Assembly: GCA_964563135.1 (NCBI GenBank)
Contig: CAZLWV010000021.1
Span: forward strand, 1-64,000
Direction: 5' to 3'
DNA length: 64,000 nucleotides
DNA from: JAAYAY01 sp964563135
GTDB taxonomy: Bacteria; Planctomycetota; Planctomycetia; Pirellulales; Thermoguttaceae
This document shows, piece after piece, positions 8,608-18,370 of this stretch. Made by a program: the position numbers and the translations under genes. The notes beneath the pieces were generated by a model. That model was not told the origin of the DNA and did not search any database. It saw nothing but the letters and a program-made list of their open reading frames with translations. Numbering within the stretch: position 1 is the stretch's first letter; each line of letters begins with the position of its first letter.

Positions 8608-10536
8608 TCAGGCCGCCCAGCGTTGTCGTTCTTTGCACTGCCCCGAGGGAGTGTATTCGGCAACAAGCTGCCGCAGCCGCTCCAGGACTGCCGTCTGCGG
8701 GCCGTTTGCCAGCCGCTCCAACTGGTCCACACCGGCAGAAATCTGATCGGGATCGCGTCGCTCGCGGTCGGCGATCATGATCTTGGAGTGGCGGGTGGGC
8801 AGGTTCTTCTCTCCTTCGGAATGGAGTTCCTCAAACAGCTTCTCGCCGGGGCGCAGCCCGGTGAATTCGATTTCGATGTCGTCGCCCACCCGCAACCCGG
8901 AGAGGCGGATCATGTCGCTTGCCAGGTCGACGATACGGATCGGTTCGCCCATGTCGAGCAGGAGGATCTCGCCGTCGTTGCCGATAGCCCCGGCCTGGAT
9001 CACTAGCTGCGCGGCTTCGGGAATCGTCATGAAGAACCGCTGCATGCGCGGGTCGGTGACCGTGACCGGCCCCCCCGCCGCGATCTGTTGTCGGAACACG
9101 GGAACCACACTCCCGGCCGAGTCGAGCACGTTGCCGAACCGCACCGTGATGAAACGGCACTCCGATTTGCCGGCACGGGACTGCACGTACATTTCGGCCG
9201 CGCGTTTGCAGGCTCCCATGACGCTTGTCGGATTGACGGCCTTGTCGGTCGAGATCATCACGAAGGTGTCGACCCCGTACCCCTGGGCCAGGTCCGCCAG
9301 GCAACGAGTGGCACCGAGGATGTTCTTGACCGCCTCGCCGGCGTGCGATTCCATCAACGGCACATGCTTGTACGCCGCCGCATGGAACACCACCTGAGGG
9401 CGATACTGCTCCAGAAGACCGGCCATCCTTTCCCGATCGAGAACGTCGGCCATGCAGACCTCGATCTCCGTGTCCGGCATCTCCGCCCGCAGTTCCCGCT
9501 CCAGGAAGAATTGCCCCGTCTCGCTGCGATCGACGAGTACCAGCCGCCTGGGAGAGAAAGGCAGCAGTTGCCGACAGATCTCCGACCCGATGCTCCCCGC
9601 ACTCCCCGTGATCATCAACGTGCAGCCCTCGAGCCACTCTCGCAGGTTCGACGTTTCCAGTTCAACGGGCTCTCTCCGCAACAGGTCTTCAATGGCCACC
9701 GGCCGAGGATGGATGTCGACTTTGCCGCAGATCAACTCCTGGTAGCTCGGCAGCACCTTGACGTGCATGCCCTGGCGACGAGCCTGCTCGACAAGGCGGC
9801 GGACCTGCTTTCCCGTCAATGCGTCGCGAACGATCAGCACCTCGTCCACGCCATGCCGCAGGGCCAGGTGGCAGGTCTCGTCGAGATGGCCCATAATGCG
9901 AACCCCGCCGATCCGGGCACCGAGACGGCCGCGCTCCGTATCGATCACACCCAGCACGTGGTAGCCGAGCCGGATGTTGCCATGGATCGCCCGAACAAGG
10001 ACCTCGGCCGAGTTATTGGCCCCAACGATGATCGTTGCCTTCTTGTCGCCCAGGAAGAGGAGCGAACAACTCCGCTCCTGGAGGATGCGGAGCAGGCCCC
10101 GAAGTCCCGCCACCACGGCAATCGTGGTGCCCCAGTCGATGGCAAACACGGTGCGGGGAACCGGTTGATAGGCCAGGAACACGCGTTCCACAAGAACGGT
10201 CATGACCACACTCACCGTGACCGCTTCGATCAACGTGAGCACGTCGTCGAAGGTCACATAACGTCCCCATCCGCGCAGCAGTCCGAACCACGTGAACACG
10301 ATGAGTTTGATTCCGACCACGATCTCCACGGCCGCCCAGAATCGCCACATCTCGCGGGGACCGAGCTGGCCCTCATATCGCAGCCAAAGACTCAGGTAGT
10401 ACGTCCCAACAAAAACCACGGATAGCACCGCGACCGCCGCGGTCCGCCGCGCAATCCACGGTATTCTGCGGCCGAGATGGACCAGCCATCCGGTCGGTGT
10501 TTCGTTGGCATTGCATTCGATCCGTTCGGGACTCAT
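8608..10536 (-). CDS. CapD/FlaA1-type nucleotide-sugar 4,6-dehydratase
   Basis: A 642-residue membrane-linked enzyme of the WbpM/CapD class that dehydrates or epimerises UDP-HexNAc for surface polysaccharides. It has four N-terminal membrane helices (residues 25-150), a CoA-binding-like Rossmann domain, then the catalytic SDR domain with ITGSAGSIGSE for NAD(P) binding and STDKAVNPTSVMGACKRAAE. In the last motif methionine replaces the usual SDR tyrosine, as is normal in WbpM-like enzymes. It sits between the O-antigen ligase and the GT-C gene on the same strand, and supplies sugar precursors for the same polymer. Confidence 0.93.
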   Translation of the reverse strand: MSPERIECNANETPTGWLVHLGRRIPWIARRTAAVAVLSVVFVGTYYLSLWLRYEGQLGPREMWRFWAAVEIVVGIKLIVFTWFGLLRGWGRYVTFDDVLTLIEAVTVSVVMTVLVERVFLAYQPVPRTVFAIDWGTTIAVVAGLRGLLRILQERSCSLLFLGDKKATIIVGANNSAEVLVRAIHGNIRLGYHVLGVIDTERGRLGARIGGVRIMGHLDETCHLALRHGVDEVLIVRDALTGKQVRRLVEQARRQGMHVKVLPSYQELICGKVDIHPRPVAIEDLLRREPVELETSNLREWLEGCTLMITGSAGSIGSEICRQLLPFSPRRLVLVDRSETGQFFLERELRAEMPDTEIEVCMADVLDRERMAGLLEQYRPQVVFHAAAYKHVPLMESHAGEAVKNILGATRCLADLAQGYGVDTFVMISTDKAVNPTSVMGACKRAAEMYVQSRAGKSECRFITVRFGNVLDSAGSVVPVFRQQIAAGGPVTVTDPRMQRFFMTIPEAAQLVIQAGAIGNDGEILLLDMGEPIRIVDLASDMIRLSGLRVGDDIEIEFTGLRPGEKLFEELHSEGEKNLPTRHSKIMIADRERRDPDQISAGVDQLERLANGPQTAVLERLRQLVAEYTPSGQCKERQRWAA

Positions 10537-10599
10537 ATTTCACTCGGGGGCTCAGGGCAGCTCGTTCCTGGTTGTCGTGAAGTTCAGAAGAGGCAATCC

Positions 10600-13500
10600 T
10601 CAGCGGCGATAGACGGGCAGCGGCGATCCCGGCGCGGCAGCGGGGATTGTCGGGTTGATCTGGGAGGGAAGCGGAGAACCGTCGGGCTGGAAGTAGCCCG
10701 GTTCCTGCCGTTCTACTGGCGATTCGGGCGGCGGTGCCCCCATGGCCTGTGATCCTGATGCCGGCTGGCCCGGTCCATACTCCACCCCGCCAACGGGTAC
10801 CTGAAGGCGTGCTTCCAGATAATCAGTCCCTGGCGGATAGAATCCGCTCAGGTGTCGCGAGCGCGATCCTTCGGGATCGAGAAGCATGCGTTTGACATCG
10901 GTCAAGCGGCGTTTCAACTTGCTGTTCCCCGGCTTGGCGCGGCTGCACCATGCCAGATGCTCGTCTGCTTCCGCGTATCGACCGGTTTCAGACAGCAGGA
11001 ACCCAAGCCGGTAACGGGCGTCAAAGCTGTGAGAATCGCACTCGACGGCGTGACGGCCGCAGGCGACAGCGTCCTCGGGGCGCAACATGTCCTGGTAGGC
11101 CGACATCGCACTCAGCCAGCATTCGGCCGCCGCCTCGGGCCTGCCGCCGGCCTTTTCCGCTTCTGCCTGGGTCGCCGCCGCGCGGGCGATGGCCTCCAGA
11201 AGCGGCGTCAGCTCGGCCGGTTCGGCAATCGGCAGGTAACGGCACTGCATGTACTTGAGAGTCTCCAGATCGGGCTGGAAATACGACAGGATGAACTGCA
11301 ATGGAATACGCCCTGCCGTCCAGTCGATCAACTGCCGCCGATAAATCGGTCCGGCGTTGTACGATTTCAGCCAGAAGTCGAGCGCATCATCCCCCCGGCC
11401 GGCCAGCCATGCCTCGCGGCCGGCGTGAAAGAGGACAGTGCCGTTATGTGGGCGGACCCGCAGCGCCTGGTCGACAAAATCCCAGGCCGGAGTCTTGAGT
11501 TCCACGTCGAGGAAGCAGAGTTCTCCGAGATACAGATAGCCTTCTCCCTGCATCGGACAGAGGGCCACAGCCGCCCTGGCATGGTCCAGCGAGAGCTTCA
11601 GGTACCGATAGTGTTCGCCGAAAGCCATCAACAACCAGTTTTCCAGTTCCGCCGTTGACGAGTATCCGGCACTCACGGCCGCATCGCGTATCATGCTCAG
11701 CGGCATCCGGTTAATCGCTCTCTCCTGGGCAAACTGGAACAGCCGCAGATAGGCCCCCGCCAGTGCAAGCTGCGCCTGGGCGTTGGTGGGGTCGTGGCGA
11801 ACCGTTTCCAGCAGTTCCGCCACCATGGCACGTTCGTTTTCCAGCTCCTGGGCCAAAACCTGCTGCCGAGCAGCCTCCTGGCGCACGGCAGCCGCCCTGA
11901 GATCCTCGGGAAAGAACTTCGTTTCTTCGGGCAGTTCCGCGGTCGGCGGGTTGAGAAACGCCGCTCGTTGGAGAATCTGGTAGCGTGTCCAGTGGGGCCC
12001 GGCCTGCAACGGCCCCAGTTGCGACATCACCATGGCTGCCTCTGCCGCCACAGCGACGAGGGCCGCCAGCCAGGCCATCGGACGCGCCAGCACGAAGCGA
12101 TCTCGCTCGCGGCGCTGTTCACCGTGCGTGAACTGGCTCATCCGGCAGGTGCATGCGGCGAGCACCAATACCGGGATCAGGCAGCCGGGGGTGTACCAGA
12201 CGAAATCGACGCAACTGTGCACCGTGCTGGCCAGAAGCGAGGCAGCCGCGGCGCCCACCGCCACGAAGGCGCGCGATGAAGCGGCGCGAAGCAGGCCACG
12301 ACCTGTCCAGAAGCTGCCCAGCAAGATGGCGAGCATCACCAGGACCAGCCCGGGGATGCCGGCCTCCATCGCAACCTGCAGATACCCGTTCTCGGCATGG
12401 GTGTAGAACCTGTATCCCGGCCGCGTTTCCAGGTAGAGCGGATAGACTTCGCGAAAGCTTCCCGCGCCCGACCCGAGCCAGGCAAAGTCGGGAATCGCCT
12501 TGAGGGTTGTCTGCCAGATAACCCGACGGCCTTCGGCGTTGTCGACCTCTTCGATCGATCCGGAAGCGAGTTCCTCAAGCCGACCCCCCATCGTTTCCTC
12601 GCTTCCCACCAGCAGCAATCCGCCGAAGAGGATCGCGACTGCAGTCAGACCGAAAGCGAATTTTCCTCGGACGGCTCCCGCCCGGTAGCAAACGGCGATG
12701 ACCAGCAGGACAGCCAGTCCGGCCGCCAGCGCGCCGCCTCGGGAAAGGCTCATGAGCAGGGCCAGAAAGACCACCACCAGCCCGGCAAATCGCAGGCCCA
12801 TGTTGAGTGTCTCGCCCCGATGATGCACTTTCCTCGTGCGAAAACCGGTATCGCAGCGTGCTCCGAACCGCCGCATCCCGTCTTGTACCCACCAGATCAC
12901 CGGCCCGAGTCCCAAGGCCAGGAACTGGGCAAAGTGGTTCCGGTTGGTGAACGCCCCTTTTGCGGCATCGTCGGTCATGGCGAACGGGTCCTGGTAGACC
13001 CAGAAGAACTTCCCGTTGCTGGTCACGTACTGGAGCAATCCAAAGAGTGCCATCCCCACGGCAGCGTATGCAACCCAGCACAGAAGCCGCTCAACGTCTT
13101 CCAGGGACCGGATTCGCTGCATCGTTACCCAGAAGACCAGGGCGTATGCAGCCAGCAGCACGAGCCCATTGCGTGTTTCTCCGGGCGCCAATGAGATCTG
13201 GGTCCAGGAAGGCAGACCCGCCGAGGCCTTCTCGGCCCAGAGCGGCAGCAACTGTGCCACCTTCGGCGACAGCCGGGCAATCCAGTCGCCTGGCAGAGGA
13301 CAGAGCTGCAGTGCCACCAGACCGACCGCGGCGGCCAATAGCAGGTGGGCTCCGGAACGTCGCCAGTACTGGCGCGGCAAGAGACATTGACGCAACCACC
13401 ACACTGAGGCGGCCGTGGTAGCACACAACGTCAGGCCAAAGTAGCCGGCCGTACTGCGCCCTCCCAGAAGGAGCGGCACGACGAAAATGCATGCCGCCAG

Positions 13501-13602
13501 GGCACCGTCCACGACATTCAGCAGCCATCGCGCCCAGGTTTCCACACCGGTCTCGTCCGGCCTGCCGGATGCACCGACTGAGAATCGTGCTTCCTTCGCC
13601 AT
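10600..13602 (-). CDS. O-antigen ligase/polymerase with C-terminal TPRs
   Basis: A 1000-residue protein. The first roughly 500 residues contain about twelve membrane helices of the Wzy/WaaL family, with the characteristic central periplasmic stretch (AWLGSGAGSF, HAENGYLQVAMEAG). The second half is soluble and contains TPR-like helical pairs, for example ALAGAYLRLFQFAQERA and YRLGFLLSETGRYAEADEHL, ending in a proline-rich tail. It should join polysaccharide units in or onto the envelope. The ATG at 13602 yields MAKEARFSVGASG. It lies between the BY-kinase and the dehydratase. The TPR half may recruit other assembly proteins (inference). Confidence 0.9.
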   Translation of the reverse strand: MAKEARFSVGASGRPDETGVETWARWLLNVVDGALAACIFVVPLLLGGRSTAGYFGLTLCATTAASVWWLRQCLLPRQYWRRSGAHLLLAAAVGLVALQLCPLPGDWIARLSPKVAQLLPLWAEKASAGLPSWTQISLAPGETRNGLVLLAAYALVFWVTMQRIRSLEDVERLLCWVAYAAVGMALFGLLQYVTSNGKFFWVYQDPFAMTDDAAKGAFTNRNHFAQFLALGLGPVIWWVQDGMRRFGARCDTGFRTRKVHHRGETLNMGLRFAGLVVVFLALLMSLSRGGALAAGLAVLLVIAVCYRAGAVRGKFAFGLTAVAILFGGLLLVGSEETMGGRLEELASGSIEEVDNAEGRRVIWQTTLKAIPDFAWLGSGAGSFREVYPLYLETRPGYRFYTHAENGYLQVAMEAGIPGLVLVMLAILLGSFWTGRGLLRAASSRAFVAVGAAAASLLASTVHSCVDFVWYTPGCLIPVLVLAACTCRMSQFTHGEQRRERDRFVLARPMAWLAALVAVAAEAAMVMSQLGPLQAGPHWTRYQILQRAAFLNPPTAELPEETKFFPEDLRAAAVRQEAARQQVLAQELENERAMVAELLETVRHDPTNAQAQLALAGAYLRLFQFAQERAINRMPLSMIRDAAVSAGYSSTAELENWLLMAFGEHYRYLKLSLDHARAAVALCPMQGEGYLYLGELCFLDVELKTPAWDFVDQALRVRPHNGTVLFHAGREAWLAGRGDDALDFWLKSYNAGPIYRRQLIDWTAGRIPLQFILSYFQPDLETLKYMQCRYLPIAEPAELTPLLEAIARAAATQAEAEKAGGRPEAAAECWLSAMSAYQDMLRPEDAVACGRHAVECDSHSFDARYRLGFLLSETGRYAEADEHLAWCSRAKPGNSKLKRRLTDVKRMLLDPEGSRSRHLSGFYPPGTDYLEARLQVPVGGVEYGPGQPASGSQAMGAPPPESPVERQEPGYFQPDGSPLPSQINPTIPAAAPGSPLPVYRR

Positions 13603-13832
13603 GGTTCTATCCGCCTCGGGATTGTCTCATCTGTCGGAATCTGGGGGCCATTGGTTCCGCTCTTGATGGTGGAACACTGGTACGCTGCTGCCCCAGGAAC
13701 CGGGGTCCCGCTGGTCACCCTCGTTTCACAATCAATGCAGGGCTCCAAAATGACTCTGACTGGACGGTCCGTGTCTCGGGACAGGAGACGCTGCCGTCCC
13801 TCCGACTGACTGCGAACGTGGGATTCAATGGT

Positions 13833-16169
13833 CTACGCGGCCCCGCGGCGTCTTGGGTCCCTCAATTGGCTCAGGTCTATGCCACCTTCTCTGCCGGAAC
13901 CGCTGCCACCGATACCGCGGCTTACGGGCTCGGGCGGGCAATCCACCTCGTCCTGGTAGTTGGGGCATTCTGCCTGGTCTTCACGGTCGGCCGTGTAGTC
14001 GACGGCGTAGCCGTAGTAGCTTGAACCGGCATGGTCGCCCACGCGATTGGCCACCATGCCGATCACCGGGATCTTGAGCATGCCGAAGCTTTCAACGGCC
14101 CGCAGCACCATCCGCCGCTGGTTCTTGAGCGGCTGGATCACCATCAGCACACCGTCCACCAGTTGGCCGATGATTGCCGTATCGCTGGCCACCAAGGCGG
14201 GGGGGCTGTCGATGAGGATTCGATCGTAACGGGCGTCAGCCCATGCCAGCAGATCCGCAAAACACTGACCGCCGAGCAATTCCGCCGGATTCATCGGCCG
14301 GGGTCCGGAGGGGAGAATGTCCAGCCCCGGAATGCCAGTGTTTCGGACAAGCTGTTGGGCAACATTGCCAACAGGCCCCTGGGCCCGAATGACGTTGGAC
14401 AGGCCCTCCGCCCCGCGGAAACCCAGCATGGACGACAGGCCCGGACGGCGCAGATCCGCGTCGATCAGCAGGGTCCGTTTTCCGCTGCTGGCGCAGGCAA
14501 TCGCGAGGTTGGCAAGCACGGTCGTCTTTCCGTCTCCGGGCTCCGCGCTGGTCACCACCAGGCGGCGCGAATGGTCGCGGGCCATGCCGAGCGATGTCCG
14601 TAGCGTGCGGAAGGCTTCGCTCTCCGGCGCATCCGGCTCGGCCACCAGTTGCAGGGTGCCGACGCCATGCCCTTCCCGGCGAGGAAGATCCTGAACAACG
14701 GCCATGACGGGCACGCCCACCTGAGCCTGAAGTTCCTCCACCGAGCGGAACCGGTCGTCGAGCGTATCGAGTACATAGACGGCTGCCAGCCCTGTTGCCA
14801 GCCCGGCCAGCAGCGCCAGCAGGGCCACGCGTCGCAGATTGGGGGAAACCGGGGCCGTGGCTTGAACCGGGTCGCTGACGACTTCCGCCCGAAGGATCGG
14901 ACCGTTTTCGGCACCGTTCAGGGTGGCGAGTTGATTGAGTAGGCGTTCGCGCATCTGTTCGCACCACTCGATCTCACCTTCAATGACCTCGATGCGGATG
15001 AGCTGCCCGCTGATGCCGATGACTTTCTGACGCGCTGCTTCCTCGGCCCGGGCCATTTGTTCTCCGTACCGTTTCAGCGAATCGACCTTCTGCCTCAAGA
15101 GTCCGACCAGCGTGTGTGCCAGTTGCTCCCTCTCCATTCCGTTGACTGCCCCCTGGCCGGGGCCCAACACCCTGTCGGCCGCCTGAATCCTGGAGCGAAG
15201 GTTTTCAACTTCAGGGTGCCTGTCTCCATAGTGGGCGATCATGCCTTCCAGGTCGCCGATATCCTTGATGCGCTGCCGCTGGATCTCCCACCGCTGAGAA
15301 TCCAGTCCGAGTACGGTCATCAACATCTCCCGCCCGACGGTTTCCTCAACTGCCATGATGTGGGGCTGCAGATCGTCGCCGTTTGCGATCGCCGCCTGGA
15401 GACTGGCCAGTTTTCCTTCGATCTCAAAGCGTTCGTATTCCTTGAGCCAGCGCTCCTTCTTATGACTGATATACTCCTCGACCGCGGGGTGCTGGGCTTT
15501 CGAATCGGCCTCGGTCCCCACGAAATCTCCGCACTCTGCCCGCTTCTGTTCGAGCAGAAGACGCCACGTTTCCAACTGGCGGCTGATTTCCACCTGCTGC
15601 TCCTGCATACCGGCAATCAGTTCCTCAGCCGTGCGCTTGTGGAGAACGTTCATGAACTCGAGATAGGATTCTACGATCTGGTTGACCACGGCCACCGCGG
15701 CTGCCGGGTCACGAGAGAGATATTCGATCTCAATGTTGTTGGTGCCGTATATGCTTTTGGCCGAAAGGTTTCTCTGAATTGCCGCCACCCACTTCGAACG
15801 GGGGACTTCTGCCAGATCGACACGCCCCTCGGCTGGCAGTTTCTCGACTGCGTCGGCCACGACGTTGGAACTACTGATCAGTCGCTCAAAGGTCGGCATG
15901 AGATTCTTGCCATTGCTCCCCTGGCCGGAGATTCCCGTACTCTTGGTTTCATCTCCCGAAGCGAGAATCAGAAGTTCTGCGCGTGCGGAATAGAGTCTTG
16001 TAGCCGTGGAGTAATAGAGGGCGCCAAGAGCCAGGCTTACGAAAACACAGAGTATCACCACGCTCTTGCGGTGCTTCACGGCCATCGCAAACTGGAGCAG
16101 CGCGTGGACGATGTGCGACGACGGCTCGCTTTTTCCCCGCGTCTGCGGTGCAAGGGGCTCTTCCATCAT
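13833..16169 (-). CDS. Wzc-type chain-length determinant / tyrosine autokinase
   Basis: A 778-residue fusion of a Wzz chain-length domain and a bacterial tyrosine kinase, controlling polymer length and export through cycles of autophosphorylation. TM1 is at about residues 35-53, followed by a long coiled-coil periplasmic region and TM2 near 455. The cytoplasmic kinase shows Walker A AEPGDGKTT (about 542-550), Walker A' LLIDADLRRP and Walker B ILIDSPPAL. The C-terminus holds scattered tyrosines (SSYYGYAVDY, PNYQDE), the expected phosphorylation cluster. Two adjacent ATGs occur at 16169 and 16166; an upstream TTG at 16226 has no ribosome site. The CpsB-type phosphatase in the same locus is its likely antagonist. 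Confidence 0.93.
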   Translation of the reverse strand: MMEEPLAPQTRGKSEPSSHIVHALLQFAMAVKHRKSVVILCVFVSLALGALYYSTATRLYSARAELLILASGDETKSTGISGQGSNGKNLMPTFERLISSSNVVADAVEKLPAEGRVDLAEVPRSKWVAAIQRNLSAKSIYGTNNIEIEYLSRDPAAAVAVVNQIVESYLEFMNVLHKRTAEELIAGMQEQQVEISRQLETWRLLLEQKRAECGDFVGTEADSKAQHPAVEEYISHKKERWLKEYERFEIEGKLASLQAAIANGDDLQPHIMAVEETVGREMLMTVLGLDSQRWEIQRQRIKDIGDLEGMIAHYGDRHPEVENLRSRIQAADRVLGPGQGAVNGMEREQLAHTLVGLLRQKVDSLKRYGEQMARAEEAARQKVIGISGQLIRIEVIEGEIEWCEQMRERLLNQLATLNGAENGPILRAEVVSDPVQATAPVSPNLRRVALLALLAGLATGLAAVYVLDTLDDRFRSVEELQAQVGVPVMAVVQDLPRREGHGVGTLQLVAEPDAPESEAFRTLRTSLGMARDHSRRLVVTSAEPGDGKTTVLANLAIACASSGKRTLLIDADLRRPGLSSMLGFRGAEGLSNVIRAQGPVGNVAQQLVRNTGIPGLDILPSGPRPMNPAELLGGQCFADLLAWADARYDRILIDSPPALVASDTAIIGQLVDGVLMVIQPLKNQRRMVLRAVESFGMLKIPVIGMVANRVGDHAGSSYYGYAVDYTADREDQAECPNYQDEVDCPPEPVSRGIGGSGSGREGGIDLSQLRDPRRRGAA

Positions 16170-16234
16170 GTTCGTATCGATCCTGAGTCTCGGATTCTGC
16201 CCTGCGGCCAGATCGCGATATCGCAACTGCCCGT

Positions 16235-17362
16235 CTAGAAGAGAGCCATGGAACCGCCCACGCTCACCCGGAAGAAGGATTTCAACGCTTCGAAGGTCAT
16301 GGTGATCGGTGTCTCCTCAACGATCACGACGTCGTTTTCCTGGATACGGATATTGCCGCGGTTCATGAGTGCCTCGCGGAAACTTGCCTTGATCGTGATC
16401 GGCGTGTCCGAGTCGGCGACGCGTCGAAGGACGATCACGCTGTCGGCAAAAGGCGTGCTCATGCCGCCGGCTAGTCCGATTGCGTTGACCAGGTAGACAT
16501 CCTCGTTGGGCGGCATCTCGAAATCGCCAGGGCTCTTCACCAGTCCCGACACCTGGATCTTCCGCTCGGGCTGCTTCTGCACGTGTACCACGTCGCCATC
16601 GTCGAGATAGTAGACCCCTTTCCCCTCCCGGGCCGCCGTAACCAGATTGATCTCGATCGTCTCGGGTTCTTCGCCCGGAGCTTCATCATAGCTGGCCAGC
16701 ACGACCGAGTTGCTGGTCCCCGCCACACGCAGCGGGTTGCCTCGCAGCGCGTCGGGTGCGTTGGTGCTCATCGCCGGTCGCCGGATCGTCACCCTGGCAC
16801 TGGCGTCTTCCGTGGGACCACCCGCAGCCAGGATCGCATTCAGGAGCGTACAGTTGCCCCGCGGAACCTCGACCACTCCCTGTGTGGTGACCGCCCCGCT
16901 CACAGCGATCTTGTTCATCCGCTGTTCCTCGATCTTCACGGACACGTGAGGTGTCCGGAAGATCTGGCGTTCCATGCCGGCAATCTCGATCGCGCGCGAA
17001 GCCTCGTCCGGCGTCAGGCCGTTGACGACGACCGATCCGATCAGTGGCACGTTGGCTGTACCGTCCGGCCCGACGTTGACCTTGACGGGTTCGAGCTTGT
17101 TGATGCCATACCCGGAAAACACTTCAATCAGCAAGAGGTCGCCGATGCCGATCTGATTGCTGCGTACCGAACAGGATGTCAGCCGGGAAAGGTCGGCCCT
17201 ATTGAGCCGATCGATCGGCCTGGCGATGTATTCCGACGGAAGTTCCGTAGCGCGATAGGTCGCTGTTACGCACCCACCGGCAGAGAATACTGCCAGGAAG
17301 GTCGCAATCAGTCCGCCGATGCACCACCAGACGGGCGGCGCTCGATGCGATTTCGTCGTCAT
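16235..17362 (-). CDS. Wza-type polysaccharide export lipoprotein
   Basis: Outer-membrane export protein for exopolysaccharide. The 375-residue product has a lipoprotein signal ending AGGC (Cys31). The Poly_export domain includes IGIGDLLLIEVFSGYG and ANVPLIGSVVVNGLT, and two SLBB domains follow (KIAVSGAVTTQGVVEV and RKIQVSGLVKSPGDFEMP). The ATG at 17362 gives a normal lipoprotein signal; an upstream in-frame start at 17398 would bury it. It lies 65 bases before the kinase start and has a promoter candidate at 17520-17549, so it probably heads its own transcript. Confidence 0.93.
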   Translation of the reverse strand: MTTKSHRAPPVWWCIGGLIATFLAVFSAGGCVTATYRATELPSEYIARPIDRLNRADLSRLTSCSVRSNQIGIGDLLLIEVFSGYGINKLEPVKVNVGPDGTANVPLIGSVVVNGLTPDEASRAIEIAGMERQIFRTPHVSVKIEEQRMNKIAVSGAVTTQGVVEVPRGNCTLLNAILAAGGPTEDASARVTIRRPAMSTNAPDALRGNPLRVAGTSNSVVLASYDEAPGEEPETIEINLVTAAREGKGVYYLDDGDVVHVQKQPERKIQVSGLVKSPGDFEMPPNEDVYLVNAIGLAGGMSTPFADSVIVLRRVADSDTPITIKASFREALMNRGNIRIQENDVVIVEETPITMTFEALKSFFRVSVGGSMALF

Positions 17363-17519
17363 GCAACGAACCTGTACATTTCGGAGAAGAGAAGGCACGT
17401 GCGACCATGCACACAGAGGCTCACTTCAACACGCGTTGTCTGGCGGCCGCAACCCGCCAAACGCCTCCAGGGCACGTCCTCGCGCGATATGGATCCCGCA
17501 ACACCGTTCTGGAGACGGT

Positions 17520-17549
17520 CTAATAGCAGGAAAACCCCCTGAAAGTCAA
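17520..17549 (-). promoter_or_regulatory. Candidate promoter of the wza-wzc transcript
   Basis: On the minus strand TTGACT (plus 17544-17549) is followed after 18 bases by TATTAG (17520-17525), with a TG dinucleotide one base before the -10, as in extended -10 promoters. Transcription would begin near 17513 and leave a leader of about 150 bases before the export gene. It lies just beyond the stop of the first PASP-family gene, which suggests separate control of the two groups. Confidence 0.5.
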
Positions 17550-17589
17550 CCGCAGTTCCCAGTTCGGGCTCGGAAATGCAGCGCAGTGC

Positions 17590-18231
17590 TCAGGGGCTGG
17601 CCGGGATGCGGTTCGAAGTCTGCGCGTTGTGATAGATGACCGGCGCTGCCACGGCTCCAACTGCTACGCCCCCCATCAGGGCGGCTTCCGACGACGAGAT
17701 GGCCGGGAACGTCCCTTGCCCCCGTACGATCGCCGGTTCCAGAAAGACCCTTGCGAGTGAACTTGCCCTGGGAGGGGCCCCGGAAGGTGTCCAGACTCGA
17801 TGCAGGCTCCTGCTCGTGCCTTCCTTTCCGGTTGCTGCGATCAGATAACTGCCGCCGCGCAAGTACGAAACCGTGAACCGGCCCGCCTGGTCGGAAACGG
17901 TTTCCGCCACGATGGTTCCTTCCGCGAGAATGGAAACCCGCACGCCGGGAACCGGAACTTCCCTTGCCGGGCCGGGCAGGATCCGCAGGATCACGCCGCG
18001 AAGAGTCCCGTTCTGCAGCACGACATCGCGTCCAAGCACCGGAGGCACGGAGAAATCGGCGGCAAGTACGCCATCAGAAACGACCGAGCGGCGCAGGGAC
18101 GTCGCGGTTTCGGCACACAGAGCAGAAGACCCCATAGAGGCCAGGATTGCCAGGAAGGCAGCCATCCAAGTCCGGCCGAGGCCTCGACAGGGTGGCACGG
18201 GACTGCACCAGATCGAAGAGTGATCTCCCAT
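17590..18231 (-). CDS. Exported CnaB-like protein, PASP family copy 1
   Basis: A 213-residue exported protein, the last transcribed of four tandem paralogues (17590-20356). It has a long n-region, a hydrophobic core and a likely signal cleavage after ALCA (about 40). Next comes one carboxypeptidase-regulatory/CnaB-like beta-sandwich (about 69-134, with DQAGRFTVSYLRGGSYL), the family motif HRVWTPSGAPP with Trp147, and VRGQ at 169-172. A membrane helix lies at about 184-200, then HN and the terminal PASP. The ATG at 18231 is preceded by an excellent AGGAGGATAGC; a later ATG at 18165 would shorten the signal. The biochemical function is unknown; its position suggests a role in exopolysaccharide export or surface architecture. 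Confidence 0.8.
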   Translation of the reverse strand: MGDHSSIWCSPVPPCRGLGRTWMAAFLAILASMGSSALCAETATSLRRSVVSDGVLAADFSVPPVLGRDVVLQNGTLRGVILRILPGPAREVPVPGVRVSILAEGTIVAETVSDQAGRFTVSYLRGGSYLIAATGKEGTSRSLHRVWTPSGAPPRASSLARVFLEPAIVRGQGTFPAISSSEAALMGGVAVGAVAAPVIYHNAQTSNRIPASP

Positions 18232-18325
18232 GCTATCCTCCTATCCGAGTTACACTGCGGGGCGATGCCAACCCAACCGCACACGTACGAAGCAGCGATT
18301 CTCTCTGCCTGTCGCACGGGTCGGG

Positions 18326-18346
18326 CACCGGGGTTCGAACCCGGTG
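18326..18346 (-). other. tRNA T-arm-like hairpin between PASP genes
   Basis: On the minus strand CACCGGG, loop TTCGAAC, and CCCGGTG form a perfect 7-bp stem whose inner 5 bp and loop match a consensus tRNA T-arm. No matching acceptor 5' strand, D-arm or anticodon arm occurs within 90 bases on either side, so it is not a complete tRNA. It lies between PASP copies 2 and 1 and may be a tRNA remnant or simply an intergenic hairpin. Confidence 0.45.
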
Positions 18347-18370
18347 GACGCTCACCGCACTCGGCGGTAC

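Noticed and set aside
15057..16238. 393-codon plus-strand frame opposite the Wzc-type kinase
   Set aside because: The kinase on the minus strand has all catalytic motifs, so this frame is a shadow.
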